In this document: positions 1 through 6,557 of the stretch, piece after piece
Position numbering within the stretch: position 1 is the first letter of the stretch
How the letters are laid out: each line of letters opens with the position of its first letter
DNA from: JBBAFS01 sp041655255
GTDB lineage: Bacteria > Spirochaetota > Spirochaetia > Sphaerochaetales > Sphaerochaetaceae
DNA: 9,895 nucleotides
Direction of reading: 5' to 3'
Assembly (NCBI GenBank): GCA_041655255.1
Contig: JBBAFS010000059.1
Location: 1-9,895 of the forward strand
Notes under the pieces: generated by a model
Seen by the model: the letters and a program-made list of their open reading frames with translations, nothing else
Told to the model about the DNA's origin: nothing
The model's database searches: none
Made by a program: the position numbers and the translations under genes

Positions 1-1956
1 GAGTTATCGTCTCTGGTTGGAACCTTACGGGAATTAGAACGACTCTCTATCGATGGAATTATTGTTCAAGATTTAGGACTTGCCCACCTTATACAGTCCC
101 ACTTCCCCTCAATTGAACTTCACAGTAGTACGCAATTAGCTGTTCATACCGTAGATGGAGTGAAGCAACTACAACAACTGGGCTTTAAGCGAGTTGTGTT
201 AGCACGAGAACTGACACTCAAAGAGATCGAACATATCCGCTCCTGCTGTCCAGATATTGAACTGAAAGTATTTATCCACGGGGCGATGTGTTACGGTTTT
301 TCGGGTTTGTGTATGGCAAGTCATCTGTTAAGTGGCCGTAGTGCAAACCGAGGTGAGTGTTCTCAAATCTGTCGCACCTATTTTTCAGATGGAGATAAAG
401 AGTCATTTCCCTTCTCCATGAAAGATCTCGATGTTGAACAATCGGTTCGTCTTTTAAAAGAGATTGGAATCGACTCACTTAAAGTAGAGGGGAGAATGAA
501 AAGCCCTTCGTATGCCTATTACGCTGCACGGTATTATCGTCTGTTACTAGAGAACAAAGAACATACTCATGAGTTTAGATTAATGAAAGAGCACCTTCAT
601 GCCCAATTCAGTCGTCTCTCACACAAAGGGTGGACATTCGATTACGGAAAAGAGAAACCTCTAGAGAACCGTCATACCCCTTCACTCATTACCACCGACT
701 ACCCCTCCCACCGAGGCATCTATCTGGGAGAAGTCTCTTCTGAGGGGGAGATAACTCTCAAAGCTTCATTAGCTCTTCGTGATGGGGTGATGGTTCTTCC
801 TCGTAAAGAGAGTGCCATCAAACAGCCAGCAAAATGGGCACTACAAGATTTCACTCAAAGTAACAACAAACGTGTACATCGTGCATATAAGGGAGATAAG
901 GTGAGAATCTCTCTCCCTAGTGAACTTTCGCACACTCACTATCCGCTTGATCTTTACAAGATCTCTAACCACGATGGAACTCTCCCTTTAATAAGGGAGT
1001 ATCCCAAAAGAGGATATGCGTATCCTTTGAATCTTGATGTGAGTATCGCTAGTGGCTCTTGTACGATTGAGACTCACTCATTACCACAGTGGATGGGGAC
1101 GTCTCTTAGAAAGAGATACCCTCTTGATGTGCAGCAAGCTCGAAAAGAGCAAAATTCGTATGCAAATATCTTCAACGCCTTCTCTATATATGGGGAGAGC
1201 TCTTTTACCTTAGGTTCATTAACAGTTCACAATACAACCACTTGGGATGAGAATGCTCTATTTTTACCACTGTCGCAACTCAAAGAGATTAAACAGCAGT
1301 GGTATACCTCTATTGAAACACTGTATAACGAATCTCTTCACTCCACGTTATCCCAATCTGACGGTGTAAAAAGAGAATCAGTTTGCCTTCCTCAAAGAAA
1401 CATGTTGCATGATCTTAAAGCACCTCACATCCCATGGGTCTTTTTACAAGGTGAGAATACTCAACTCCCTTATATAGATGGGTATTACTACCTTCCTCTG
1501 CCTCCGGTGAGTTTTGATGAGAAAAAGATGTTCTCTGATCTTGATAAAATAGTAGAGCGTTATCCTCATAAGATTCGGGTGGGGTTAAACAATGTTTCTC
1601 ACATCCAATGGGCTCAAAAGAATCCGCACATAGAAGTCTTTGGAGATATCTATCTTTATATGGCAAATAGAGAATCAGCTACACTACTTTCTGAGCAGCT
1701 ACCACAACTCATTGGATTATATCCATGGGTTGAAAAAGAGGATATTTCGACCGATAGTTGGCCTATACAGGCAACACCTGTTGGACCAGATGTACCACTA
1801 CCGCTGTTTATCAGCAGGGCATGTTATCGTTACGATGTGCTAGGTCTTGGGTGTGAAATGTGCCCTCGTAAAGGGGAGTATGAGATACATCAACACAACA
1901 TTTCATACCGCATTGATGTTGTTCATTGCATCACAATTGTGACACGCACCCATTGA
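1..1956 (+). CDS. Peptidase U32 family protein, RlhA-like (5' end outside window)
   Basis: The reading frame is open from base 1, so the gene starts upstream; 651 residues are visible. The first complete ATG (160) is not the start, because the residues before it (VQDLGLAHL, HSSTQLAVH) are family-typical. Numbering from base 1, the U32 core has FIHGAMC and four cysteines (97, 104, 120, 124) in the C-x6-C-x15-C-x3-C pattern around SGRSANRGECSQ, then VEGRMKS near 162-168. Bacterial U32 proteins such as RlhA, TrhP and UbiU/V are Fe-S proteins that hydroxylate RNA or ubiquinone precursors, not proven peptidases. E. coli RlhA (23S rRNA C2501 hydroxylation) is about 650 residues and shares the long C-terminal region. 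By comparison roughly 70 N-terminal residues are missing here. The C-terminus holds four more cysteines (608, 618, 621, 643). Family assignment is firm; the RlhA role is inference. A 12-bp palindrome lies in the last codons (1931-1942). No terminator is evident before the next gene. Confidence 0.88.
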   Translation, partial: ELSSLVGTLRELERLSIDGIIVQDLGLAHLIQSHFPSIELHSSTQLAVHTVDGVKQLQQLGFKRVVLARELTLKEIEHIRSCCPDIELKVFIHGAMCYGFSGLCMASHLLSGRSANRGECSQICRTYFSDGDKESFPFSMKDLDVEQSVRLLKEIGIDSLKVEGRMKSPSYAYYAARYYRLLLENKEHTHEFRLMKEHLHAQFSRLSHKGWTFDYGKEKPLENRHTPSLITTDYPSHRGIYLGEVSSEGEITLKASLALRDGVMVLPRKESAIKQPAKWALQDFTQSNNKRVHRAYKGDKVRISLPSELSHTHYPLDLYKISNHDGTLPLIREYPKRGYAYPLNLDVSIASGSCTIETHSLPQWMGTSLRKRYPLDVQQARKEQNSYANIFNAFSIYGESSFTLGSLTVHNTTTWDENALFLPLSQLKEIKQQWYTSIETLYNESLHSTLSQSDGVKRESVCLPQRNMLHDLKAPHIPWVFLQGENTQLPYIDGYYYLPLPPVSFDEKKMFSDLDKIVERYPHKIRVGLNNVSHIQWAQKNPHIEVFGDIYLYMANRESATLLSEQLPQLIGLYPWVEKEDISTDSWPIQATPVGPDVPLPLFISRACYRYDVLGLGCEMCPRKGEYEIHQHNISYRIDVVHCITIVTRTH

Positions 1957-1984
1957 TTGGTAAATAAAACAGAACTACACTTCG

Positions 1985-1998
1985 TTATACGGTATAAT
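1985..1998 (+). promoter_or_regulatory. Candidate promoter -10 with overlapping palindrome, upstream of GGDEF-EAL gene
   Basis: A perfect TATAAT (1993-1998) sits 32 bases before the ATG at 2031, which would give a transcript start near 2005. A 13-base perfect palindrome, TTATAC-G-GTATAA (1985-1997), overlaps it. No good -35 hexamer is visible at 16-18 bp spacing, so the promoter may need an activator. Downstream, AGGGAG (2019-2024) is a proper ribosome binding site. A palindrome of this size is expected by chance a few times per 10 kb, so the operator reading is weak. Confidence 0.42.
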
Positions 1999-2030
1999 AG
2001 GGGACCAAAAGATGAATCAAGGGAGCGTTC

Positions 2031-4022
2031 ATGAAGTGGAATAGTATTCCTGAAATAGTTGCAACATTAGTTGTCATCGTTATTTTAATAAATTATCGCC
2101 CAACACAAACACATAACTCTAGTGGTAATAGAGTTTTTAGATTTATCTTGTGGTTCTCTCTACTCTGTTTTGGCATTAACATTGTAACAGTCATTGGCTT
2201 TGAAGCTCCTCATCTCTTTTCTCGCTTCTCATTGATGGCCCTCAATACAGCCTACTTTTTCCTCTATCCGCTAATTCCTCCCCTCTTTATTCTCTATCTC
2301 CTGTTATATAGTGCGGAACAATCTCCCCAAGAGCATAAAAACCGTTTCCTTGTTGCTTCAATCTTAATAGCGATCGTCGCCTTTGTTCATGTAGTGGTAG
2401 TATTTTTAAATATTAACAGTGGACTCTTATTTAGTCTTAATGAGCAATTAGAGTATGAAAGAGGTCCACTCAACCTCTTTCCTCTCTTTGCAGCACTCTT
2501 TTATATCGTCACTGGGGGAGTTACAATCATCCGTGAGCGGCAATACATTAGCCCCCCTTTTTTACGGGTCATGCTTTGGCTCCCAATTATCTCTTTAGGA
2601 ATTGTTACTATCCAGATTCTCCTACTCGATGTTATTCTTACCGGTTCAGCTATTATGATAGCTCTCTTATCTGTCTACTTGAATTTTCAAACTCAACAAA
2701 TCAGTATCGATAATTTGACAAAAACTCCGAACCGAGAAAACTTTATTAGGCATTTAGAATCGTTAGTGAGAAAGAACAAGAAATCTCAAATTATTGTAGT
2801 GTCACTCGATAACTTTAAACATATCAACGATACATTTGATCAAAAGGTGGGAGATCAAATTCTTATCGCAATTACTAAGTTTTTACAGCAAGAGAAATTT
2901 AATGGAACAGTCTTCCGTTATGGAGGCGATGAGTTAGCACTCATTACCTACCATCAGAAAATAAGCTCTTTAGGATACGCTATTTTAGATCGCTTTCAAC
3001 AGCCGTGGAGTGTTGATGGAATCTCTACTCGCCTCAGTGCCACATTAGCGATGTTAGATCTCCCATTTAAATCGGATGAACAGATGAATCCCATTACCAG
3101 CTTAGATTACGCCATTAAAAAAGCTAAAAGTCGAGGTGTGGGACAAGTCATCCAATGTGATAAAACCATCTTAGAGGAACTCCGAAGAAAAAATCGTCTC
3201 AGTGAACTTCTTTCTCAAGCAACAACCAGTGGAAATCTCTCACTGGTATTTCAGCCAGTGTTTTCTCTGTGCAATGGGGAAGCTTTGTTTAGCGAAGCAC
3301 TACTAAGGTTCTACACTAAAGAGTATGGTCCAATTAACCCTTCTGAATTTATCCCATTAGCTGAAGAGCTGGGAGTTATTGGAGATTTAGAGTATTGGGT
3401 ATTACGAAGTATTGCTAAGATGTTACACAACTTAGCTCGCCAAGGGTATGAGATGCCTTCGGTGAGTATGAACATCTCATCAAGACAATTTATGAACGGA
3501 ACTCTTGAACACACCATTGGTGAAGTTCTTTCGGAGTATCATATCCCTGAAGGAAAAATTGCGTTAGAGTTAACCGAAACGACCTCCATTGGTTCCTCTT
3601 TTGTGAAAGTAAAAGAGATGATGAACCGTCTTATCTCTAAAGGAGTCTCTTTTTATCTCGATGACTTTGGTATTGGATACTCTAATTTATCATATGTAGA
3701 GAACTTACCTTTTAAATATATTAAGTTAGACAAATCTCTCATTCCTCAGAACTTACGCTCTGTTGAAGCAAAGCACTTCATCTCAGGTATTATCTCACTG
3801 GTACAACAGATGGGAGCTAAGGTCATCGTTGAAGGAATTGAACACAGTGAACAACTTGAATTTTTATTAGATCAAAAAGCAGACTTAGGACAAGGCTACT
3901 ATTTAGAGCTCCCATTGGAGCAAAGTGAATTTATCACCCGTTATACACAAGAGGGAGGCTTCTCTTCATTAGTGAAATTCAGTGGCCAACTCCCTTTGAA
4001 TCTGATGAGCCAACCAGAATAA
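2031..4022 (+). CDS. Membrane GGDEF-EAL protein, probable c-di-GMP phosphodiesterase with degenerate GGDEF
   Basis: 663 residues. About seven hydrophobic helices fill residues 5-217, with an ERGPLNLFPL segment (143-152) between helices. This resembles the seven-helix input module common on GGDEF proteins; its ligand is unknown. The GGDEF domain (about 228-375) has GGDEL at 298-302, not GGDEF. The usual DxD before FK is SLD, so the first metal-binding Asp is Ser258. The guanine contacts N266 and D275 are kept, and there is no RxxD inhibitory site. The EAL domain (about 386-640) shows EALLR (422-426), N481, ELTET (513-517), DDFGIGYS (544-551), K565, E601 and GQGYY (620-624), the set expected for metal-dependent hydrolysis of c-di-GMP. 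I infer phosphodiesterase activity with the GGDEF half perhaps sensing GTP. The ATG is preceded by AGGGAG at good spacing. The gene is single, with its own promoter candidate and a terminator immediately after the stop. Confidence 0.93.
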   Translation: MKWNSIPEIVATLVVIVILINYRPTQTHNSSGNRVFRFILWFSLLCFGINIVTVIGFEAPHLFSRFSLMALNTAYFFLYPLIPPLFILYLLLYSAEQSPQEHKNRFLVASILIAIVAFVHVVVVFLNINSGLLFSLNEQLEYERGPLNLFPLFAALFYIVTGGVTIIRERQYISPPFLRVMLWLPIISLGIVTIQILLLDVILTGSAIMIALLSVYLNFQTQQISIDNLTKTPNRENFIRHLESLVRKNKKSQIIVVSLDNFKHINDTFDQKVGDQILIAITKFLQQEKFNGTVFRYGGDELALITYHQKISSLGYAILDRFQQPWSVDGISTRLSATLAMLDLPFKSDEQMNPITSLDYAIKKAKSRGVGQVIQCDKTILEELRRKNRLSELLSQATTSGNLSLVFQPVFSLCNGEALFSEALLRFYTKEYGPINPSEFIPLAEELGVIGDLEYWVLRSIAKMLHNLARQGYEMPSVSMNISSRQFMNGTLEHTIGEVLSEYHIPEGKIALELTETTSIGSSFVKVKEMMNRLISKGVSFYLDDFGIGYSNLSYVENLPFKYIKLDKSLIPQNLRSVEAKHFISGIISLVQQMGAKVIVEGIEHSEQLEFLLDQKADLGQGYYLELPLEQSEFITRYTQEGGFSSLVKFSGQLPLNLMSQPE

Positions 4023-4053
4023 AAAACACCCAACTCTAAGAGTTGGATGTTTT
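4023..4053. terminator. Bidirectional intrinsic terminator between convergent genes
   Basis: The hairpin pairs CCAACTC (4030-4036) with GAGTTGG (4040-4046) around loop TAA. It extends through one C/A mismatch to AAAACA (4023-4028) with TGTTTT (4048-4053). It starts immediately after the GGDEF-EAL stop. Read on the minus strand it ends in a run of six T, so it also suits the CBS gene, which ends at 4103. Confidence 0.85.
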
Positions 4054-4073
4054 GTTATGCAAAGAGATAAGAG

Positions 4074-4089
4074 TGTGGCTTATGCCACA
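4074..4089. other. Small hairpin downstream of CBS gene
   Basis: TGTGGC (4074-4079) and GCCACA (4084-4089) form a six-base-pair stem with a four-base loop. It lies between the CBS stop and the main terminator. Neither strand has a clean T run after it, so it is more likely a 3' end stabiliser or chance than a terminator. Confidence 0.3.
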
Positions 4090-4102
4090 GAGTATCTCAT
4101 TA

Positions 4103-4540
4103 TTAGAACGTATTGGTAATGTAGTACTCGAGTTGCCCAATTTGGAAGGCTTTATCAGCTAAGACCGACTTTACCACATCCCCAATTGAGACAATTCCAA
4201 TTACTTTAGAATCTTCAACAACGGGTAAGTGTCTAAATCTACCTGTGGTCATCAACTGTAAACACTCATCGAGACTTTGGTGAGGTTTCACATAGGTAAC
4301 ACTCTTGGTCATGACCTCTTCTACTGCGATAGCGGTTGAATACTCAATTCGACCAGCTAAGTGTTTAATGATATCTCTCTCTGAAAGAATACCCTTAATT
4401 TCGCCCTCTGAGTCGAGTACAAGCACAGCACCAATTTTGTGTTGGGTCAGCTTTAAAATTGCTTGAGCCAAAGTATCATTTGGTAGAACGCTTATAACTT
4501 CACTCCCTTTCTCTTCAAGAATTGAACGCACTGTACTCAT
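4103..4540 (-). CDS. Stand-alone two-CBS-domain protein
   Basis: 145 residues from the ATG at 4540. Two tandem CBS repeats make up essentially the whole protein. The first covers about residues 5-62, with GAVLVLDSEGEIKGILSERD. The second covers about 72-130, with VMTKSVTYVKPHQSLDEC, then RFRHLPVVEDSKVIGIVSIGD. A CBS pair (Bateman module) typically binds adenine nucleotides or related ligands such as AMP, ATP, SAM or c-di-AMP and reports energy or ligand state to a partner. There is no fused enzyme, transporter or DNA-binding domain and no signal peptide or membrane segment, so the partner is unknown and it should be cytosolic. A GTG at 4549 in frame is rejected as the start because it overlaps the ribosome binding site. 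The gene is divergent from the outer-membrane protein gene, with paired palindromes over its promoter. Confidence 0.9.
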   Translation of the reverse strand: MSTVRSILEEKGSEVISVLPNDTLAQAILKLTQHKIGAVLVLDSEGEIKGILSERDIIKHLAGRIEYSTAIAVEEVMTKSVTYVKPHQSLDECLQLMTTGRFRHLPVVEDSKVIGIVSIGDVVKSVLADKAFQIGQLEYYITNTF

Positions 4541-4547
4541 AACGTGC

Positions 4548-4554
4548 ACCTCCT
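4548..4554 (-). promoter_or_regulatory. Ribosome binding site that fixes the CBS gene start
   Basis: A perfect AGGAGGT on the minus strand lies seven bases before ATG 4540. It shows that the longer in-frame GTG at 4549 is not the real start. Confidence 0.85.
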
Positions 4555-4609
4555 GTGCTAATTTTCACTGTAGTAAGAATGGTACATTGACCTTCTTTTT
4601 TTGGCAAGA

Positions 4610-4654
4610 GTGATTATATATCACCAAAAACCGCTTTTTCAGTGATATTATCAC
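4610..4654. promoter_or_regulatory. Pair of GTGAT/ATCAC palindromes, candidate operators
   Basis: Site 1 (4610-4624) is GTGAT-N5-ATCAC. Site 2 (4642-4654) is the perfect palindrome GTGATA-T-TATCAC. Their centres (4617 and 4648) are 31 bp apart, close to three helical turns, so bound dimers would lie on the same face of the DNA. They flank or overlap the CBS promoter and lie about 145-190 bp upstream of the outer-membrane protein gene. The half-site resembles those of CRP/FNR-type regulators in part, but the spacers differ from the usual six bases and I cannot name the regulator. Confidence 0.5.
4613..4641 (-). promoter_or_regulatory. Candidate promoter of the CBS gene
   Basis: On the minus strand a perfect TATAAT occupies 4618-4613. 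A weak -35 (TGAAAA, 4641-4636, three of six matches) lies at 17 bp spacing. The predicted start is near 4606, giving a leader of about 66 bases before the ATG. The -10 lies inside the first GTGAT/ATCAC palindrome and the -35 abuts the second, as expected for a repressed promoter. Confidence 0.5.
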
Positions 4655-4674
4655 AAAAGGAGCGAATTTTCAGA

Positions 4675-4751
4675 TATAATTTCCCTATAGGTTATAAATT
4701 TGTTATATTGATTTAACCTTTTAAGAAGTTGTCTGTTTAAGACAGTATAAC
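4675..4751 (+). promoter_or_regulatory. AT-rich promoter zone of the outer-membrane protein gene
   Basis: Several -10-like hexamers occur: TATAAT (4675-4680), TATATT (4704-4709) and TATAAC (4746-4751). None has a convincing -35 at 16-18 bp. The first lies just after palindrome site 2. I cannot choose between them. A small inverted repeat, TGTCT-N5-AGACA (4730-4744), lies just before the last one. Confidence 0.3.
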
Positions 4752-4767
4752 TATTTTTCGTTTATGA

Positions 4768-4785
4768 TGATGCCAAATGGCATCA
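4768..4785 (+). other. 5' UTR hairpin abutting the ribosome binding site
   Basis: TGATGCC (4768-4774) pairs perfectly with GGCATCA (4779-4785) around loop AAAT. The very next base begins the ribosome binding site GAGGAGGG (4786-4793), followed by ATG at 4799. It could protect the mRNA 5' region or tune initiation. It does not itself hide the ribosome binding site. Confidence 0.5.
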
Positions 4786-4798
4786 GAGGAGGGACGAT

Positions 4799-5338
4799 AT
4801 GAGAAGAATACTTACAGTCCTACTAATATTACTCCTACTTGGAGGAAGCGTGTTTGCTGCAAGTAAAGGCTCCATTGGAGTAGTAGGTTTTACCAACTGG
4901 GCAAACCTCACTTCTGGAGAAATTGATGAAGAAGCATTTCTTGGAGGAATTCGAGCCGAACTCTTTTTAGGTGATTTATTAGGAATTAGTGGAGATGCGA
5001 TGTTTACCGGAAAAGATGATGGAGGAGCCAACCATTTCATTATATTTGCTGACGCTATTGTACGACTTCCACTTGGCCTACTCGATCCGTATGTTGGTTT
5101 GGGCTTAAACTACACAGCAGCATTAACTGATGATTTAGAAGAGAGTGCAGCTCAAGGTGCTGGCTTTAACGTGCGAGCAGGTCTTGATGTAAATATCCTT
5201 AAAAACTTTAGCGTTGGGTTGGATGCAACATATTACGTAGATGACTTTGAAAAGTTTTTCAACAACATCAGTGAATTTGATCCCGATGAATTTTTACAAA
5301 GTAGTCTTATCGGTATTAGTATAAAATATAAATTCTAA
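4799..5338 (+). CDS. Small outer-membrane beta-barrel protein
   Basis: 179 residues. A signal peptide is clear: MRR, a Leu/Ile-rich core (4-15), and VFA before a signal peptidase I cut after Ala20. There is no lipobox Cys. The mature part of about 159 residues alternates hydrophobic and polar residues in amphipathic strands, with Gly/Asp-rich turns. Examples are GIRAELFLGDLLGISGDAMF, then DPYVGLGLNY, AGFNVRAGLDV and FSVGLDATYYV. It ends in GISIKYKF, with the C-terminal Phe typical of proteins inserted by BamA. Length and pattern fit an eight-stranded barrel of the OmpW/OmpA-like opacity type. The cargo or function is unknown, since such barrels may be structural, adhesive or pores for small hydrophobic molecules. 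The start is backed by GAGGAGGG six bases upstream (4786-4793), and a terminator follows the stop, so the gene is probably monocistronic. Confidence 0.85.
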   Translation: MRRILTVLLILLLLGGSVFAASKGSIGVVGFTNWANLTSGEIDEEAFLGGIRAELFLGDLLGISGDAMFTGKDDGGANHFIIFADAIVRLPLGLLDPYVGLGLNYTAALTDDLEESAAQGAGFNVRAGLDVNILKNFSVGLDATYYVDDFEKFFNNISEFDPDEFLQSSLIGISIKYKF

Positions 5339-5356
5339 AGATCATGGTTATAAGCC

Positions 5357-5390
5357 AATAAGGGGGACGATTGCTTCGTCCCCTTTATTT
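5357..5390 (+). terminator. Strong intrinsic terminator after the barrel gene
   Basis: GGGGACGA (5363-5370) pairs with TCGTCCCC (5376-5383) around loop TTGCT. The stem extends outward with A/T and G/T pairs to about 14 bp, using AATAAG and TTTATT. The following TTTATTTGTGTTT is T-rich. It lies about 20 bases after the stop at 5338. Confidence 0.88.
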
Positions 5391-5417
5391 GTGTTTATCT
5401 ATAGGAAAGTAGAACCA

Positions 5418-5430
5418 TATAGTTTACAAT
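5418..5430 (+). promoter_or_regulatory. Possible -10 elements for the alpha/beta hydrolase gene
   Basis: TATAGT (5418-5423) and TACAAT (5425-5430) lie 39-51 bases before the ATG at 5469 and after the preceding terminator, where a promoter is needed. The -35 matches are poor (TTATCT at 5395-5400 for the first, 17 bp spacing). Confidence 0.28.
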
Positions 5431-5468
5431 AGGCTAACGTATCGCCCGAGGAGAGATAACACCGTTAC

Positions 5469-6557
5469 ATGACAAATAGTGATAATGTTCAAAGTGTCCC
5501 TATCTCAAAAAAAGTACTTAATCTTGTAAAGCGGTCAAAAAAAGTCTTTGGAAACCCCGACTGGTCTCAAATTAGTGAGCAAGATCTCCTTGAATTAAAC
5601 AACAGAATGATCCCAGATACCCTTGCGGTGAGACGCTTATTAAAAAAGCCAGCGCGAAACATCGATATTAATTCATTTATTATCCCCGTTGAGGGAGGAG
5701 TCATTACAGCCTACCACTATGAAAAATCGACAAGCTCTACCCAATCGATGACGTCTTTACGCCCCATGATTATTTTCTACCACGGGGGAGGATGGGTGTG
5801 GGGAAATATGGACCTTTACAGTTATATCTGTACTCGCATCGCTTCAATCACTGGAGCTGTTGTGTTATCAGTTGATTACCGCCTTGCCCCTCAACATAAG
5901 TTCCCTACTGCCGTCGAAGATTGTTATCAATCCTTTTTGTGGGCTGCCCAAGGTTCTCGGTATTGGAAAATTGACCCTGAGGCTATCTTTGTGATGGGAG
6001 ATAGTGCAGGAGGAAATCTCGCTGCTGTGGTTGCCCGTTTAGCACGGGATCGTAAAGGACCGCAAATAGCGGGTCAGATTTTGATTTACCCCATCACCGA
6101 TGGGCGTTTAAGAACTCCCTCTTTTGATACCTTCAAAGAGTCCCCTACCTTAACAGCAAAAGAGATGCAGTTTTATGTAACAAACTACCGAAGTGAACCA
6201 AAAGATATCCTTAATCCAAACTTCTCACCTCTCCTTTCTAAAGATCACTCTCGCCTTCCCCCTGCATTAATCATCACTGCAGATAATGATCCTTTATTAG
6301 ATGATGGAAGATTGTATGCCGAGGCACTAGAGTCGGCAGATGTTCCTGTTCGCTACTTAGAGTGTAAAGGAACTGTCCATCGATTTTATAACTATCCTGA
6401 TGCACCAGGATCTAAAGAGACCGACGGAGCAATTATGCAATTTGTGGGTGGTAAGAGTTTAGAGACGATTGAACTACTCACAGTGAAAGAACTCAAAAAG
6501 CTCCAAAGAGCTGAATTAAAGGCTGAAAAATCTCGTATCGGCGTTGAGATTGGCTAA
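5469..6557 (+). CDS. Alpha/beta hydrolase, HSL (lipase/esterase) family
   Basis: 362 residues. The protein has the hallmarks of the hormone-sensitive-lipase-like group (alpha/beta hydrolase fold 3). The oxyanion-hole motif is HGGGW (105-109), the nucleophile elbow GDSAGGN (177-183) with Ser179, the acid Asp274 in DPLLDDG, and His304 in VHRF. DYRLAPQHKFPTAVEDC (136-152) is also family-typical. It should hydrolyse short-to-medium acyl esters or similar small substrates; the natural substrate cannot be read from sequence. There is no signal peptide, so it is cytosolic. Family members are often about 310 residues. The surplus is an N-terminal helical part before residue 65 and a Lys/Glu-rich tail of about 30 residues (333-360) after the catalytic core. 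GAGGAG lies 15 bases before the ATG, a longer gap than usual. Its stop overlaps the stop of the convergent neighbour. Confidence 0.92.
   Translation: MTNSDNVQSVPISKKVLNLVKRSKKVFGNPDWSQISEQDLLELNNRMIPDTLAVRRLLKKPARNIDINSFIIPVEGGVITAYHYEKSTSSTQSMTSLRPMIIFYHGGGWVWGNMDLYSYICTRIASITGAVVLSVDYRLAPQHKFPTAVEDCYQSFLWAAQGSRYWKIDPEAIFVMGDSAGGNLAAVVARLARDRKGPQIAGQILIYPITDGRLRTPSFDTFKESPTLTAKEMQFYVTNYRSEPKDILNPNFSPLLSKDHSRLPPALIITADNDPLLDDGRLYAEALESADVPVRYLECKGTVHRFYNYPDAPGSKETDGAIMQFVGGKSLETIELLTVKELKKLQRAELKAEKSRIGVEIG

Noticed and set aside
160..162. ATG 160 as the start of the U32 gene
   Set aside because: The frame is open to base 1 and the 53 preceding residues match the U32 family.
1931..1942. Palindrome TCACAATTGTGA as an operator
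   Set aside because: It lies within the U32 coding sequence, about 50 bp from the next -10, with half-sites in the opposite order to the GTGAT sites; one such palindrome is expected by chance in this length.
4541..4549. In-frame GTG at 4549 as the start of the CBS gene
   Set aside because: It overlaps the perfect AGGAGGT, which is correctly spaced for ATG 4540.
4541..4798. Riboswitch or small RNA in the CBS-barrel intergenic region
   Set aside because: Only short hairpins and palindromes are visible; no known riboswitch core or terminator was found inside.
4783..5040. Open frames opposite the barrel gene and other antisense frames (272-478, 1415-1666, 3311-3517, 6988-7236, 8293-8496)
   Set aside because: They lie wholly or largely inside well-supported genes, lack ribosome binding sites and show no recognisable protein features.
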